From Methylobacterium sp. WSM2598 (GTDB taxonomy: Bacteria > Pseudomonadota > Alphaproteobacteria > Rhizobiales > Beijerinckiaceae), in assembly GCF_000379105.1 (NCBI RefSeq), contig NZ_KB900609.1, positions 2,142,826-2,206,825 of the forward strand: a DNA stretch of 64,000 nt, written 5' to 3'. The notes under the pieces are model-generated. The model did no database searches, was not told the DNA's origin, and worked only from the letters and a program-made list of their open reading frames with translations. Below are positions 28,339 to 37,911 of this stretch, in pieces. The first letter of the stretch is position 1, and every line of letters begins with the position of its first letter. A program made the position numbers and the translations under genes.

Positions 28339-29436
28339 ATGGCACGCCCCTTGGTGACCCCGATCCGCCTCGCCGCCGCCCTCGGCTGGCTCGCCCTCGC
28401 GGGCTGCGACGAGCAGAAGGCGCCGGCCGCGGGGGAGGGCAGCGGGGCCAGGCCGGTCCTGGTCCAGCGCGCCACCTTCGAGGACCGGGTGCCGAGCCGC
28501 ACCTTCGTGGGCACGATCCGGCCGCGCATCGAGAGCGATCTCGGCTTCCGGGTGCAAGGGAAGATCGAGACGCGCCTCGTGAATGTCGGCGACGTGGTGC
28601 GGGCGGGCCAGCCCCTGGCGCGGCTCGACGAGGTCGACCTGCGCCTCCAGACCGAGCAGGCGCAGGCCGAACTCGCCGCCGCCACGGCGTCCCTGGCCCA
28701 GGCCGAGGCGGATCTGCGGCGCACCGCCACGCTGGCCGGCCAGGGCTGGAGCGCCGCCGCCTCCCTCGACCGCCAGAAGGCGGCGGCCGAGGAGGCGCGC
28801 GGCCGGCTGCTGCGGGCCGAGCGCGCCCTGATGCTCGCCCGCAACGCCGTCTCCTACGCGGTGCTGGCGGCGGACGCGGACGGGGTCGTGACCGCGGCCC
28901 TGGTCGAGCCCGGGCAGGTGGTGGCGCCGGGCCAGGCCGCGATCCGCCTCGCCCGCACGGCCGAGAAGGAGGCGGTGATCGCTGTCCCCGAGGCCCTGAT
29001 CGGGCAGGTGCGGGAGGGCGCCGCCACGGTCGGCCTGTGGTCCGACCCGAAGGCGAAGCTCGCGGCGCGGCTGCGCGAACTCGCGCCGGCGGCCGACGCG
29101 GCCACCCGCACCTACCTCGCCCGCTTCTCGCTTCCCGACGCCGATGCGCGGGTCCAGCTCGGCATGACCGCCACCGTGACGCTGTCCGGCGCCTCGGCCG
29201 AGCGGATCGTCCGCGTCCCGCTCTCGGCCCTGTACAATCAGGGCGGCGGGCCGGCGGTCTGGACCGTGGACGAGGCCGGCGGGCTCAGCCTCAAGCCGGT
29301 CACCGTCGCCGCCTACGAGGCGCAGGACGCGCTCGTCGCGGGCGGACTCGCGGAGGGTGAGCGGTTCGTGCGCCTGGGCGTGCACAAGCTCGATGCCGGG
29401 CAGCGCGTGCGCGTCGTCGACGCGCTGCGCTTCTGA
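28339..29436 (+). CDS. RND efflux periplasmic adaptor lipoprotein
   Basis: 365 residues. Lipobox LAGC with Cys23 and a lipoprotein signal peptide, so anchored to the inner membrane facing the periplasm. Membrane-fusion features: FRVQGKIETRLVNVGDVVRAGQ (first lipoyl half), a coiled hairpin (~90-165, QTEQAQAELAAATAS), the second lipoyl half AADADGVVTAALVEPGQ and a C-terminal beta-barrel. It links the RND pump to an outer-membrane channel. The pump gene follows 17 bases later. No outer-membrane factor gene is present. Confidence 0.93.
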   Translation: MARPLVTPIRLAAALGWLALAGCDEQKAPAAGEGSGARPVLVQRATFEDRVPSRTFVGTIRPRIESDLGFRVQGKIETRLVNVGDVVRAGQPLARLDEVDLRLQTEQAQAELAAATASLAQAEADLRRTATLAGQGWSAAASLDRQKAAAEEARGRLLRAERALMLARNAVSYAVLAADADGVVTAALVEPGQVVAPGQAAIRLARTAEKEAVIAVPEALIGQVREGAATVGLWSDPKAKLAARLRELAPAADAATRTYLARFSLPDADARVQLGMTATVTLSGASAERIVRVPLSALYNQGGGPAVWTVDEAGGLSLKPVTVAAYEAQDALVAGGLAEGERFVRLGVHKLDAGQRVRVVDALRF

Positions 29437-29452
29437 CCGGGGGAAGGGTCCG

Positions 29453-32400
29453 ATGCCGCGCCTCAACCTCTCCGCCTGGGCGGTCCAGCACCGGGCCGTG
29501 GTGCTGTTCCTGATCCTGGCGGTCGCGCTCAGCGGCAGCCTCGCCTTCCTGCGCCTCGGCCGGGCGGAGGACCCGAACTTCACCATCAAGGTCGCGGTGG
29601 TCACCGTGCTCTGGCCCGGCGCCACCGCCCGCGAGATGCAGGACCAGGTCGCCGACCGGATCGAGAAGAAGCTGCAGACGCTGCCCTATTTCGAGAAGGT
29701 GGTCACCTTCTCGAAGCCCTCCTTCGCGGCCCTGCAGGTGACCTTCCGGGACAGCACCCCGGGCGCGCTGGTGCCGTCCCTGTTCTATCAGATCCGCAAG
29801 AAGCTCGACGACGCGCGCGGCGACCTTCCGGCCGGGATCATCGGCCCGAACGTGAACGACGAGTACGGCGACGTCGACTCGATCCTCTCCATGCTGACCG
29901 GCGAGGGCGCCGACTACGCGCAGTTGAAGAAGGTCGCCGAGGGCCTGCGTCAGCGCCTGCTCAAGGTGGACGGCGTCGTCAAGGTCAACCTCTACGGCGT
30001 GCAGGACGAGCGCATCTTCGTCGAATTCAGTCACGCCAAGCTCGCCACCCTCGGGATCACGCCCCAGACCCTGTTCGACTCGCTCGGGCGGCAGAATGCG
30101 GTGACGCCCGCCGGGACGGTCGAGAGCGCGGCGCAGCGCATCCCGCTGCGCGTCACCGGCGCCCTCGACGGGGTGCAGGCGGTCGCCGAGACGCCGGTCG
30201 AGGCGGGGGGGCGCACCTTCCGGCTCGGCGACGTCGCGACGGTGACGCGGGGCTTCGTCGACCCGCCCGACTTCCTGGTGCGGCAGATGGGCAAGCCCGC
30301 CCTCGGGATCGGCGTGGTGATGGCGCGGGGCGCCAACATCATGGCCTTCGGCGCGGGCGTCGAGGCGGCCTCGCGCGAGTTCATGGCGGCGGTGCCGCAG
30401 GGGATCGACCTGACGCGGGTGGCCGACCAGCCCAAGGTGGTGGACGAGGCGATGTTCGAGTTCGAGCGCTCCTTCGCGGAGGCGCTGGTGATCGTGCTCG
30501 CCGTGAGCTTCCTCTCGCTCGGCTGGCGCACCGGCATCGTGGTGGCGCTCTCGGTGCCGCTGGTGCTCGCCCTCACCTTCGTGGTGATGCAGGCCCTCGG
30601 CATCGACCTCCACCGCATCACCCTCGGGGCCCTGATCATCGCCCTCGGGCTCCTCGTCGACGACGCCATCATCGCGGTCGAGATGATGGTGGTGAAGATG
30701 GAGCAGGGCTGGGACCGGCTGCGCGCCGCGGCCTTCGCCTGGGACTCGACCGCCTTCCCGATGCTGACCGGCACCCTGGTCACGGTGGCGGGATTCCTGC
30801 CGGTCGGCTTCGCCAACTCGTCGGTCGGCGAGTACGCGGGCGGCATCTTCTGGGTGGTGGCGATCGCCCTCGTCGCCTCCTGGTTCGTGGCGGTCCTGTT
30901 CACGCCCTATCTGGGCGTGCTGCTGCTGCCGAAGGACCTCGCCAAGCACGGGGCCCACCAGGATCCCGACGCGCTCTACGACACGCGGCTCTACCGGGGG
31001 CTGCGGCGGCTGATCCGGGCCTGCACGCGCCGGCGCCTCGCGACCGTGCTGGCGACCTGCGGGATCTTCGTCGCCGCCATGGTCGGATTCGGCCACGTGC
31101 AGCAGCAATTCTTCCCGCTCTCGGAGCGGCCGGAGCTCTTCCTGCAGCTGCGCCTGCCGCAGGGCAGCGCGATCGGGACCACGACCGCCGCCGTGCGGGA
31201 GGCCGAGGCGCTGCTCGGACGGGACGATCCCGACATCGCGACCTACACGGCCTATGTCGGGCAGGGCAGCCCGCGCTTCTGGCTCGGCCTCAACCCGGAA
31301 CTGCCGAACGAGGCCTACGCGGAGATCGTCGTCGTCGCCCGCGGGGTCGAGGCGCGCGAGCGGGTCAAGGCCCGGATCGAGGCGGCTTTGGCGGCCGGCG
31401 CCCTGTCTCAGGCCCGGGTGCGGGTCGACCGCTTCAATTTCGGCCCGCCGGTGGGCTTCCCCGTGCAGTTCCGCGTCGTCGGCCCCGATCCGGCGCGGGT
31501 GCGCGAACTCGCCTATAAGGTGCGCGACCTCGTTCGTCTCAACCGAGACGTCGTGGAGCCGCAGCTCGACTGGAACGAGATGACCCCCTCCCTGCGCCTC
31601 GTCGTCGACCAGGAGCGGGCCCGGGCGCTCGGCCTCAACGTCCAGGACGTGGGGCAGACGCTGCAGACGCTGCTCTCCGGGATCACCGTGACGACGGTGC
31701 GCGACGGCGTCGAGCAGGTCGGCGTGGTCGCCCGCGCGGTGCCGGCCGAGCGGCTCGATCTCGGCCGCATCGGCGACCTGACGGTGGTGTCGAGGGGCGG
31801 GGTGCCGGTGCCGGTGGCGCAGGTGGCCCGGCTCGACTTTAGCCACGAGGAGCCGATCCTGTGGCGGCGCAACCGCGACATGGCGATCACGGTGCGCGCC
31901 GACGTGGTCGACGGGGTCCAGCCGCCGGACGTGACGAGCGCCATCTGGCCCGGCCTCAAGCCGCTCCGCGACGCGCTCGAACCCGGCTACCGGATCGAGA
32001 TCGGCGGCGCGGTCGAGGAATCGGAGAAGGCCAACGCCTCGCTGTTCATCCTCTTCCCGGTCATGATCCTGGCGATGCTGACGCTGCTGATGCTGCAGCT
32101 GCAGAGCTTCTCGCGCCTGATCCTGGTCTTCCTGACGGCGCCGCTCGGGCTGATCGGCGCCTCGCTCGGCCTCAACGTCGCGGCCAAGCCCTTCGGCTTC
32201 GTGGCCCTGCTCGGCCTGATCGCGCTCGCCGGCATGATCATGCGCAACGCGGTCATCCTGGTCGACCAGATCGAGGCCGACGTGGCGGCGGGCCGCCACC
32301 GCCGCGGCGAGGCCATCGTCGAGGCGACCGTGCGCCGGGCCCGGCCGGTGATCCTGACCGCGCTGGCCGCGATCCTGGCGATGATCCCGCTCACCCACAG

Positions 32401-32578
32401 CGCCTTCTGGGGACCGATGGCGATCACCATCATGGGCGGCCTGTTCGTGGCGACCTTCCTGACCCTGTTCTTCTTCCCCGCCCTCTACGCCCTCTGGTAC
32501 CGCAAGCGCCTCGACGAGGCTGGACAACCGGCGCCGGTGCGGCAGACTGTCGTGCCGCTGGCGATGGCGGCCGAATGA
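29453..32578 (+). CDS. RND efflux pump permease
   Basis: 1041 residues, typical for the family. Start at ATG 29453 after GGGGGAAGGG. Two symmetrical halves each with six membrane helices and a periplasmic loop. Family marks: opening LSAWAVQHRAVVLFLILAVAL, GRAEDPNFTIK, the proton-relay LIIALGLLVDDAIIAVEMM, and ALAGMIMRNAVILVDQIE in the second half. The sequence fits the HAE1/MexF-like or 'AcrB/AcrD/AcrF' group. Substrate unknown; the TetR neighbour suggests drug or small toxic molecule export. Confidence 0.94.
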   Translation: MPRLNLSAWAVQHRAVVLFLILAVALSGSLAFLRLGRAEDPNFTIKVAVVTVLWPGATAREMQDQVADRIEKKLQTLPYFEKVVTFSKPSFAALQVTFRDSTPGALVPSLFYQIRKKLDDARGDLPAGIIGPNVNDEYGDVDSILSMLTGEGADYAQLKKVAEGLRQRLLKVDGVVKVNLYGVQDERIFVEFSHAKLATLGITPQTLFDSLGRQNAVTPAGTVESAAQRIPLRVTGALDGVQAVAETPVEAGGRTFRLGDVATVTRGFVDPPDFLVRQMGKPALGIGVVMARGANIMAFGAGVEAASREFMAAVPQGIDLTRVADQPKVVDEAMFEFERSFAEALVIVLAVSFLSLGWRTGIVVALSVPLVLALTFVVMQALGIDLHRITLGALIIALGLLVDDAIIAVEMMVVKMEQGWDRLRAAAFAWDSTAFPMLTGTLVTVAGFLPVGFANSSVGEYAGGIFWVVAIALVASWFVAVLFTPYLGVLLLPKDLAKHGAHQDPDALYDTRLYRGLRRLIRACTRRRLATVLATCGIFVAAMVGFGHVQQQFFPLSERPELFLQLRLPQGSAIGTTTAAVREAEALLGRDDPDIATYTAYVGQGSPRFWLGLNPELPNEAYAEIVVVARGVEARERVKARIEAALAAGALSQARVRVDRFNFGPPVGFPVQFRVVGPDPARVRELAYKVRDLVRLNRDVVEPQLDWNEMTPSLRLVVDQERARALGLNVQDVGQTLQTLLSGITVTTVRDGVEQVGVVARAVPAERLDLGRIGDLTVVSRGGVPVPVAQVARLDFSHEEPILWRRNRDMAITVRADVVDGVQPPDVTSAIWPGLKPLRDALEPGYRIEIGGAVEESEKANASLFILFPVMILAMLTLLMLQLQSFSRLILVFLTAPLGLIGASLGLNVAAKPFGFVALLGLIALAGMIMRNAVILVDQIEADVAAGRHRRGEAIVEATVRRARPVILTALAAILAMIPLTHSAFWGPMAITIMGGLFVATFLTLFFFPALYALWYRKRLDEAGQPAPVRQTVVPLAMAAE

Positions 32579-32629
32579 CAGGACCCCGACATCCCGGGCC
32601 GCGACGCGGCCGCAGAGCGTAACCCGCGC

Positions 32630-33247
32630 ATGACGACACGGAACCTCATCCGGGAGCCCGAGGGCGCAGGGTCCGGCGACCTGCGCTGCCGGATCCTGGC
32701 GATCGCGGAGCGCCTGTTCCGCGACCTCGGCTATCGCAAGACCACGGTGGCCGACATCGCCGCGGACCTGCGCATGAGCCCCGGCAACGTCTACCGCTTC
32801 TTCCCCTCGAAGAAGGCCCTCAACGAGGCGGTGGCGGACCGGCTGCTGACCGAACTCGGGACGGAGCTGGAGCGCATCGCCGCGCAATCCGAGGTTCCGG
32901 CCTCCGCCCGGCTGCGCGCGCTCCTCACCACGATGCACCACCGCAACGCCAGCCAGTTCACCGCCAACCGCCGCATGCACGAGATGGTCGAGGTGGCGAT
33001 GGCGGAGAGCTGGGAGGTGGTGCACCGCCACATCGACCGGGTCGACCGCATCCTCTGCCGCCTCGTGGCCGAGGGGGCCGCGTCCGGCGAATTCGACGTC
33101 TGCGACCCGATGGCGGCGGCGCGCTGCGTCCAGACCGCCTTCGTGCGCTTCTGCCACCCGGCGCTGATCGCCCAATGCGCCGACGAGGTCGGCCCGACCC
33201 TGGAGCAGATGATCGACTTCCTCCTCGCGGGCCTGCGGGCGCGCTGA
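32630..33247 (+). CDS. TetR family transcriptional regulator
   Basis: 205 residues. N-terminal DNA-binding domain (~20-66): RILAIAERLFRDLGYRKTTV, ADIAADLRMSPGNVYRFFPS. The remainder is a helical ligand-binding domain. It stands 51 bases after the RND permease in the same direction, so it is co-transcribed and probably represses the efflux operon through the palindrome at 28200-28227. Confidence 0.9.
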   Translation: MTTRNLIREPEGAGSGDLRCRILAIAERLFRDLGYRKTTVADIAADLRMSPGNVYRFFPSKKALNEAVADRLLTELGTELERIAAQSEVPASARLRALLTTMHHRNASQFTANRRMHEMVEVAMAESWEVVHRHIDRVDRILCRLVAEGAASGEFDVCDPMAAARCVQTAFVRFCHPALIAQCADEVGPTLEQMIDFLLAGLRAR

Positions 33248-33385
33248 CCCGCCGCCCCACTTGCGGCAAGCTTGCGTGTTGCCGCCGGGGCGGAACGCGT
33301 GCAAAGGGGCAGGTGCGCCGCGGGCGGGGAGACGTTGTCCCGGGCCCGGCGGCGGGGGCCTCACCTCATCGGAGATCTGCCGCGC

Positions 33386-34423
33386 GTGGGCGTCGTCATC
33401 CCCCTCGAAGACACCTCCTCCGATCCGGAGGCGAGCCTCAACGACCTCGTCGCGCTGGTCGCGAGCGGGATGGAGCGGGTGAACGCGATGATCCTGTCGC
33501 GCACCGGCTCGGACGTCGCGATGATCCCGGAGGTGGCCAACCACCTGATCGCCTCGGGCGGCAAGCGCCTGCGGCCGATCCTGACGCTCGCGACGGCCCA
33601 GCTCTGCGGCTACCGGGCGGGGGAGGCCGGCCGCGACGGCGACGTGAAGCTCGCCGCCAGCGTCGAGTTCATGCACACGGCGACGCTCCTGCACGACGAC
33701 GTGGTGGACGAGAGCGACATGCGCCGCGGCCGCGTCGCCGCGCGGATCAAGTGGGGCAACCAGGCGAGCGTGTTGGTCGGCGACTTCCTGCTCGGCCAAG
33801 CCTTCAAGATGATGGTGGAGGTGGGCAGCCTGCGCGCCCTCGACATCCTCTCCTCGGCCGCCGCGGTGATCGCCGAGGGCGAGGTGATGCAGCTCGGCGC
33901 GGCCAAGAACACCGAGACGACCGAGGACGAGTACCTGGCGGTGATCCGCGCCAAGACCGCGGAGCTGTTCGCGGCGGCCTGCGAGGTCGGCCCGGTCCTG
34001 GCGGAGCGGCCGAAATCCGAGGCGGCGGCCTGCCGCAGCTACGGGATGAATCTCGGCGTCGCCTTCCAGCTGATCGACGACGCCCTCGATTACGGCGGCA
34101 CCAGCGCGGCGCTCGGCAAGAACGTCGGCGACGATTTCCGCGAGGGCAAGATCACGCTGCCGGTCGTGCTGTCCTTCCGGCGCGGCTCGGCGGAGGAGCG
34201 CGCCTTCTGGCGCCGCACCCTGGAGCAGGGCGAGATCGACGAGGCGCGCGACCTCGACACCGCGATCGGCATCATGCGCCGCCACCGGGCCCTGGAGGAC
34301 ACGGTCGAGCGGGCGCGCCACTACGGGGCCATCGCCCGCGACGCGCTGGCGCTCTTCCCCGACGCGCCGATGAAGCGGGCGCTGCTGCAGGCCGTGGATT
34401 TCTGCATCGCCCGGGCGCGCTGA
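33386..34423 (+). CDS. ispB: Polyprenyl diphosphate synthase (octa/decaprenyl type)
   Basis: 345 residues if begun at GTG 33386 (GGAG 11 bases before it); the in-frame extension upstream does not look coding. Trans-isoprenyl synthase marks: GGKRLRP (~58-64), first Asp-rich motif LLHDDVVDES (Asp104/105/108) and second LIDDALDY (Asp231/232/235). It lengthens farnesyl or geranylgeranyl diphosphate with isopentenyl units to make the ubiquinone side chain. Its neighbours ispE and a TPR gene are a common arrangement in Rhizobiales. Chain length cannot be read with certainty. Confidence 0.9.
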   Translation: MGVVIPLEDTSSDPEASLNDLVALVASGMERVNAMILSRTGSDVAMIPEVANHLIASGGKRLRPILTLATAQLCGYRAGEAGRDGDVKLAASVEFMHTATLLHDDVVDESDMRRGRVAARIKWGNQASVLVGDFLLGQAFKMMVEVGSLRALDILSSAAAVIAEGEVMQLGAAKNTETTEDEYLAVIRAKTAELFAAACEVGPVLAERPKSEAAACRSYGMNLGVAFQLIDDALDYGGTSAALGKNVGDDFREGKITLPVVLSFRRGSAEERAFWRRTLEQGEIDEARDLDTAIGIMRRHRALEDTVERARHYGAIARDALALFPDAPMKRALLQAVDFCIARAR

Positions 34424-34439
34424 GGGTCGGGATCGGCGA

Positions 34440-34469
34440 GGATCCCGCCGGCCGGATTCCTCGGGATCC
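34440..34469. terminator. Hairpin between convergent ispB and ispE
   Basis: Stem ggatcccg / cgggatcc with a 14-base loop, 17 bases past the ispB stop. No T-run. Weak support for a bidirectional terminator. Confidence 0.35.
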
Positions 34470-34556
34470 GGGCCGCCCAAGGACGCGCGCGAGGGCGCGG
34501 CGCCGGCCGCGGACCTCGCGAGGCCGGCAGGCGCGGGGCGCGCAGGTCCCCGGGCT

Positions 34557-35450
34557 TCAGCGCAGGATCGTGGCGCGGACCCACCAGCCCGGCCGCGCCC
34601 GCGCGATCGCGCGGGCCGCCTGGGCGGCGCGGCCGCGATGCGCGAACAGGCCGAACACCGTCGCGCCCGAGCCCGACATCCGGGCGAGCCGGCAGCCGGG
34701 CCGCTCGCGCAGGGCGCCGAGCGCCTCGCCGATGACCGGCGCCACCGTCAGGGCGGGCGCTTCGAGGTCGTTGCGGGCCGGGCCGATCAGCGCGAGCAGC
34801 GCCGCGCCGTCGAGCCGCGGACCGATCGTCGGATGCGGCACCGACGCGGCCGGGTTGGCCTCGCCGACCTTCAGCCCGAGGGCCCGGAAGACCGGTGCGG
34901 TCTCGACCGGCACGCCGGGATTGATCAGCACGGCGGGCAGGCCCGGCAGGGCGAGCGCCGGTCCGATCGCCTCGCCGGCGCCCCGCATCATCCGGGCGCG
35001 CGGGTCGAGGCAGACCGGCACGTCCGCCCCGGTGCCGCGCGCCGCCTCGATCAGGGCCGGGTGATCGGCCGGCAGGCCGTTCAGGCGCCCGAGCAGGCGC
35101 AGGGCCGCGGCCGCGTCCGACGAGCCGCCGCCGATGCCGGCGGCCACGGGCAGCCGCTTCACCAGCGAGAACCGCCCCGTCGCGAGGCCGGGGACCAGGG
35201 CGGCGAGGCGACGGGCCGCGCGGAGCACGAGGTTGTCGGCCGTCGGGCCGGCGGGCCCGGCCGTCGGGCCGGAGACCGCCAGCGCGAGGTCCGGGCCGGG
35301 CTCCAGCGTCAGCGTGTCGCCGACCCCCGCGAAGGCCACCAGGCTTTCGAGGGCGTGATAGCCGTCCTCCGGTCGCCGGCCGAGGACGTGCAGCGTGAGG
35401 TTGATCTTCGCGGGAGCGCGGGTGGTCGGGCAGGTGGTCGGGGACGTCAC
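34557..35450 (-). CDS. ispE: 4-diphosphocytidyl-2-C-methyl-D-erythritol kinase
   Basis: 297 residues, GHMP kinase. Opening [21 protein letters not shown] carries the catalytic Lys15; ATP-binding [17 protein letters not shown] lies at ~100-116; C-terminal [10 protein letters not shown] matches the third GHMP motif. It phosphorylates CDP-methylerythritol in the MEP isoprenoid pathway. An internal 21-bp in-frame near-duplication gives [11 protein letters not shown] (~61-71) in a surface loop, another sign of local tandem duplication in this genome. Confidence 0.95.
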   Translation of the reverse strand: MTSPTTCPTTRAPAKINLTLHVLGRRPEDGYHALESLVAFAGVGDTLTLEPGPDLALAVSGPTAGPAGPTADNLVLRAARRLAALVPGLATGRFSLVKRLPVAAGIGGGSSDAAAALRLLGRLNGLPADHPALIEAARGTGADVPVCLDPRARMMRGAGEAIGPALALPGLPAVLINPGVPVETAPVFRALGLKVGEANPAASVPHPTIGPRLDGAALLALIGPARNDLEAPALTVAPVIGEALGALRERPGCRLARMSGSGATVFGLFAHRGRAAQAARAIARARPGWWVRATILR

Positions 35451-35596
35451 GGTCGGGCTCGTGGGGCTGCGCGACCGGAACGCCGGGCGGGCTCGGGTGT
35501 CCCGCCCTGGCGGAGGCTGTCCGCGACGGCCGCAAGTCTCGAGAGGATAGCGCGGGGCCGGTGCGGCCCCGCGCGTCCGGGAGCGAAGGAGGCGAG

Positions 35597-35640
35597 AGCG
35601 TATTCGACGAAGCGGATCCCGCTTCGTCGCGGAAAATGCG
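35597..35640 (+). repeat. Dispersed intergenic element, copy 3
   Basis: gagcgtattcgacgaagcgg, then a short inverted repeat (gaagcggatcccgcttc), then ..gtcgcggaaaatgcgg. Related to copies at 8109-8176 and 25829-25880. Located between ispE and the TPR gene. Confidence 0.55.
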
Positions 35641-35693
35641 GCGGAATTAAAGAACGAGAGCGGCGTCCGATGGCACCGCGATCGGGCGTCGCT

Positions 35694-37547
35694 CTAGCCG
35701 CCGCCCTTCGGGGTCGAGCCCATCGCGGGCGGATCGCTCGGGGCGGGCGAGCCCTTCGGCATCGCCGGCTGGTCCGGCGTCGGCCGGCTCTCCGCGGTGG
35801 CGGCCGGCTTGTCCGCGTCGGGCAGGCCGTCCTTCAGCTTCTGCTCGATCTTGGCGAGATCCTCGGGCTCCGGGTTCAGGTCCTTGGCGTGCTGCCACTG
35901 GAACTTCGCCTCGAGCCGGCGGCCGCTGCGCCAGTAGGCGTCGCCGAGATGGTCGTTGATGGTCGGGTCGCCCGGCTTGAGGTCGACCGCCTTCTCCAGT
36001 TCGCGCACGGCGTCGTCCCAGCGGCCGAGGCGGAAATACGCCCAGCCCAGACTGTCGACGATCATCCCGTCGCGCGGCTGCAGGTCGACCGCCTTCTCCA
36101 GCATGCGGAAGGCCTCGTCGATGTTCATGTTCTGGTCGACCCAGGAATACGCGAGGTAGTTCAGCACCTGCGCGCGCCCGTTCGGCTGATTCTGCGGCAC
36201 CAGCTCCAGGGCCTTCTTGAGATCGGCCTCGGCCTTCGGCCATTGCTTGGCCCGCTCATAGGCGGTGCCGCGGTAGTAGTAGAGGTTCCAGTAATTCTGG
36301 GGCGGCTCCGAGCCGATCAGGGCGATCGCCTTCGAGTAGGTCTCGGCGGCCTCCGCGTATTGCTTGCGCAGGCGCTGCACGCTGCCCAGCGCCGAGATCA
36401 CGTCGACGTCCTTCGGGTTGGCCTTGGCGACCTGATCGAGATGGGCCAGCGCGTCGTCGTTCTTGCCGAGCTGCTCCAGGTTGAGCCCGATCTGGATGTC
36501 GGTGTTGAGCTTCAGCGGCGAGGTCGCCGGCATGCGGGCGAAGATCTCGTTGGCGCGCTCGGGCATCTTCATGCGCTCGAGCGTGTCGCCGAGGGTGAGC
36601 AGCGCCAGGGGATGCTCGGGCGCGAGGTAGAGGGCGAGCCGCAGGTAGATGACGGCCGGCAGCTCCTCGCCCTGCGAGGTGCCGGCGGTGCCGAGCCCGT
36701 ACAGCACCTCGGCGGCGCCCTCCTGGGCGCTCGCGATCAGCGGCGGCAGGGGTTTGCCGGCCTTCAGCTTCTCGAGGGCGTCGCGCACGATCGGGTGGCG
36801 CGGCAGCACCGCGTCGAAGGCCTCGTAGGCCGCGACCGCGAGGTCGGGCCGGCCGGAATCGGCCTCGAAGCGCGCGTAGGCGTCGACGATCCGCAGGGTG
36901 TTGCGGTCCGCGTCGTAGGCGGATTTCAGGCGCCGCTCGGCCTCGACCTTGTCGCCCACCACGCTGGCGATCAGGCCCGCGTGGTAGTCGCGGAAGACCC
37001 CGATGTAGCGCTCGCCCTTGAGCTTGTTGATGGTCTCGAAGGCCTTCTTCCCCTGGCCCTCGCCCGCGTAGGACCACGCGGTCAGCAGGGTCGAGGTCAG
37101 GTCCGCGGTGGCGCCCCGGCCGCCGCGCTGCAGGTTCTGGCGCGCCGCGCCCCATTGCTTGGCCTTCAGCTTCTGCACCCCGAGGGCGAGCTGGGCGAGG
37201 CCGTTCGACGTGTCGCGGGCGGTGAGCTTCTCGGCCGCCCGGAACGCCTCCTGCAGGGACCCGTCCGCCAGCAGCGCCACGAAGGAGCGCTCCAGCAATT
37301 CGGCGTTGCGCGGGTCGCCCTTCACCGCCTCGCGATAGTAGGAGGCCGCCGCCGTCGTATCCCGGGACGCGCCCGCGATGTAGGCCGCCAGGAAATTTCC
37401 CTCGAGGGAGTCGGCCGGCTCGTAGGTGGTCGGTCCGGGGACGTCGCGGGGCGTCAGGCGGGCGGCCAGGACGGGCGAGGGGGCCGCGAGGAACAGCGCC
37501 AGGAGGGCGGCGCCGCCGCGCAGGCGGGACGAAAGAGGACGGGACAT
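35694..37547 (-). CDS. Exported tetratricopeptide repeat protein
   Basis: 617 residues from ATG 37547. Signal peptide (~1-28, LLALFLAAPSPVLA), then at least eight TPR-like helix pairs from ~50 to 560; the clearest are NYWNLYYYRGTAYERAKQW, VDSLGWAYFRLGRWDDAVRE and INDHLGDAYWRSGRRLEA. A Pro-rich acidic tail (~575-617) follows. Periplasmic or outer-membrane-attached scaffold; in Rhizobiales it commonly neighbours ispE and the polyprenyl synthase, but its partner is not known. Confidence 0.88.
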   Translation of the reverse strand: MSRPLSSRLRGGAALLALFLAAPSPVLAARLTPRDVPGPTTYEPADSLEGNFLAAYIAGASRDTTAAASYYREAVKGDPRNAELLERSFVALLADGSLQEAFRAAEKLTARDTSNGLAQLALGVQKLKAKQWGAARQNLQRGGRGATADLTSTLLTAWSYAGEGQGKKAFETINKLKGERYIGVFRDYHAGLIASVVGDKVEAERRLKSAYDADRNTLRIVDAYARFEADSGRPDLAVAAYEAFDAVLPRHPIVRDALEKLKAGKPLPPLIASAQEGAAEVLYGLGTAGTSQGEELPAVIYLRLALYLAPEHPLALLTLGDTLERMKMPERANEIFARMPATSPLKLNTDIQIGLNLEQLGKNDDALAHLDQVAKANPKDVDVISALGSVQRLRKQYAEAAETYSKAIALIGSEPPQNYWNLYYYRGTAYERAKQWPKAEADLKKALELVPQNQPNGRAQVLNYLAYSWVDQNMNIDEAFRMLEKAVDLQPRDGMIVDSLGWAYFRLGRWDDAVRELEKAVDLKPGDPTINDHLGDAYWRSGRRLEAKFQWQHAKDLNPEPEDLAKIEQKLKDGLPDADKPAATAESRPTPDQPAMPKGSPAPSDPPAMGSTPKGGG

Positions 37548-37911
37548 GGGCACCAAGCGACGGCTCCAGCGGCGTGCCGGCCGCGGCGACGGCACGCGAG
37601 ATCGGGCGCGACATTGAACCCTGGACGGGGCAGCGGCAAGACCAAACCGGGGCGAGGGCGCGGCGGGACCGCCCGGTCAGATGAATGGCATTCATCTGAC
37701 GTTGCAAACTGTGCATTTGAACACGCGGCGCCCGGCTGGCACCGTCTCCTCAACGACAGCGAGAGGAAACGCCGGGCGATCACGCCGCCGGAGGGACATC
37801 GGGTCCCGCCCGGGGGCTGCGGCGACGCGCCGCCCACGCCCCTCCGCCGTCGCGAGCGATCGCGGGCCGTCACGGCCCAGCGGCCGAGCCGGCCGCATCA
37901 GGGAGGGTGCT
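37548..37911. other. Intergenic region before the catabolic cluster
   Basis: About 365 bases separating the TPR gene and the SDR gene, which point away from each other. Contains the 25-bp palindrome at 37676-37700. No gene seen. Confidence 0.5.
37676..37700 (+). promoter_or_regulatory. 25-bp palindromic operator candidate
   Basis: Perfect 12-bp arms gtcagatgaatg and cattcatctgac around a single g. It lies about 210 bases before the SDR gene that opens the transketolase/TRAP cluster. Size and symmetry fit a dimeric repressor site (GntR, LacI or IclR type). No regulator gene is adjacent within the window. Confidence 0.65.

Noticed and set aside
29300-34480. 1726-codon open frame on the minus strand
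   Set aside because: It is antisense to the RND, TetR and polyprenyl synthase genes and shows the low-complexity His/Arg/Glu pattern of GC-rich antisense frames.
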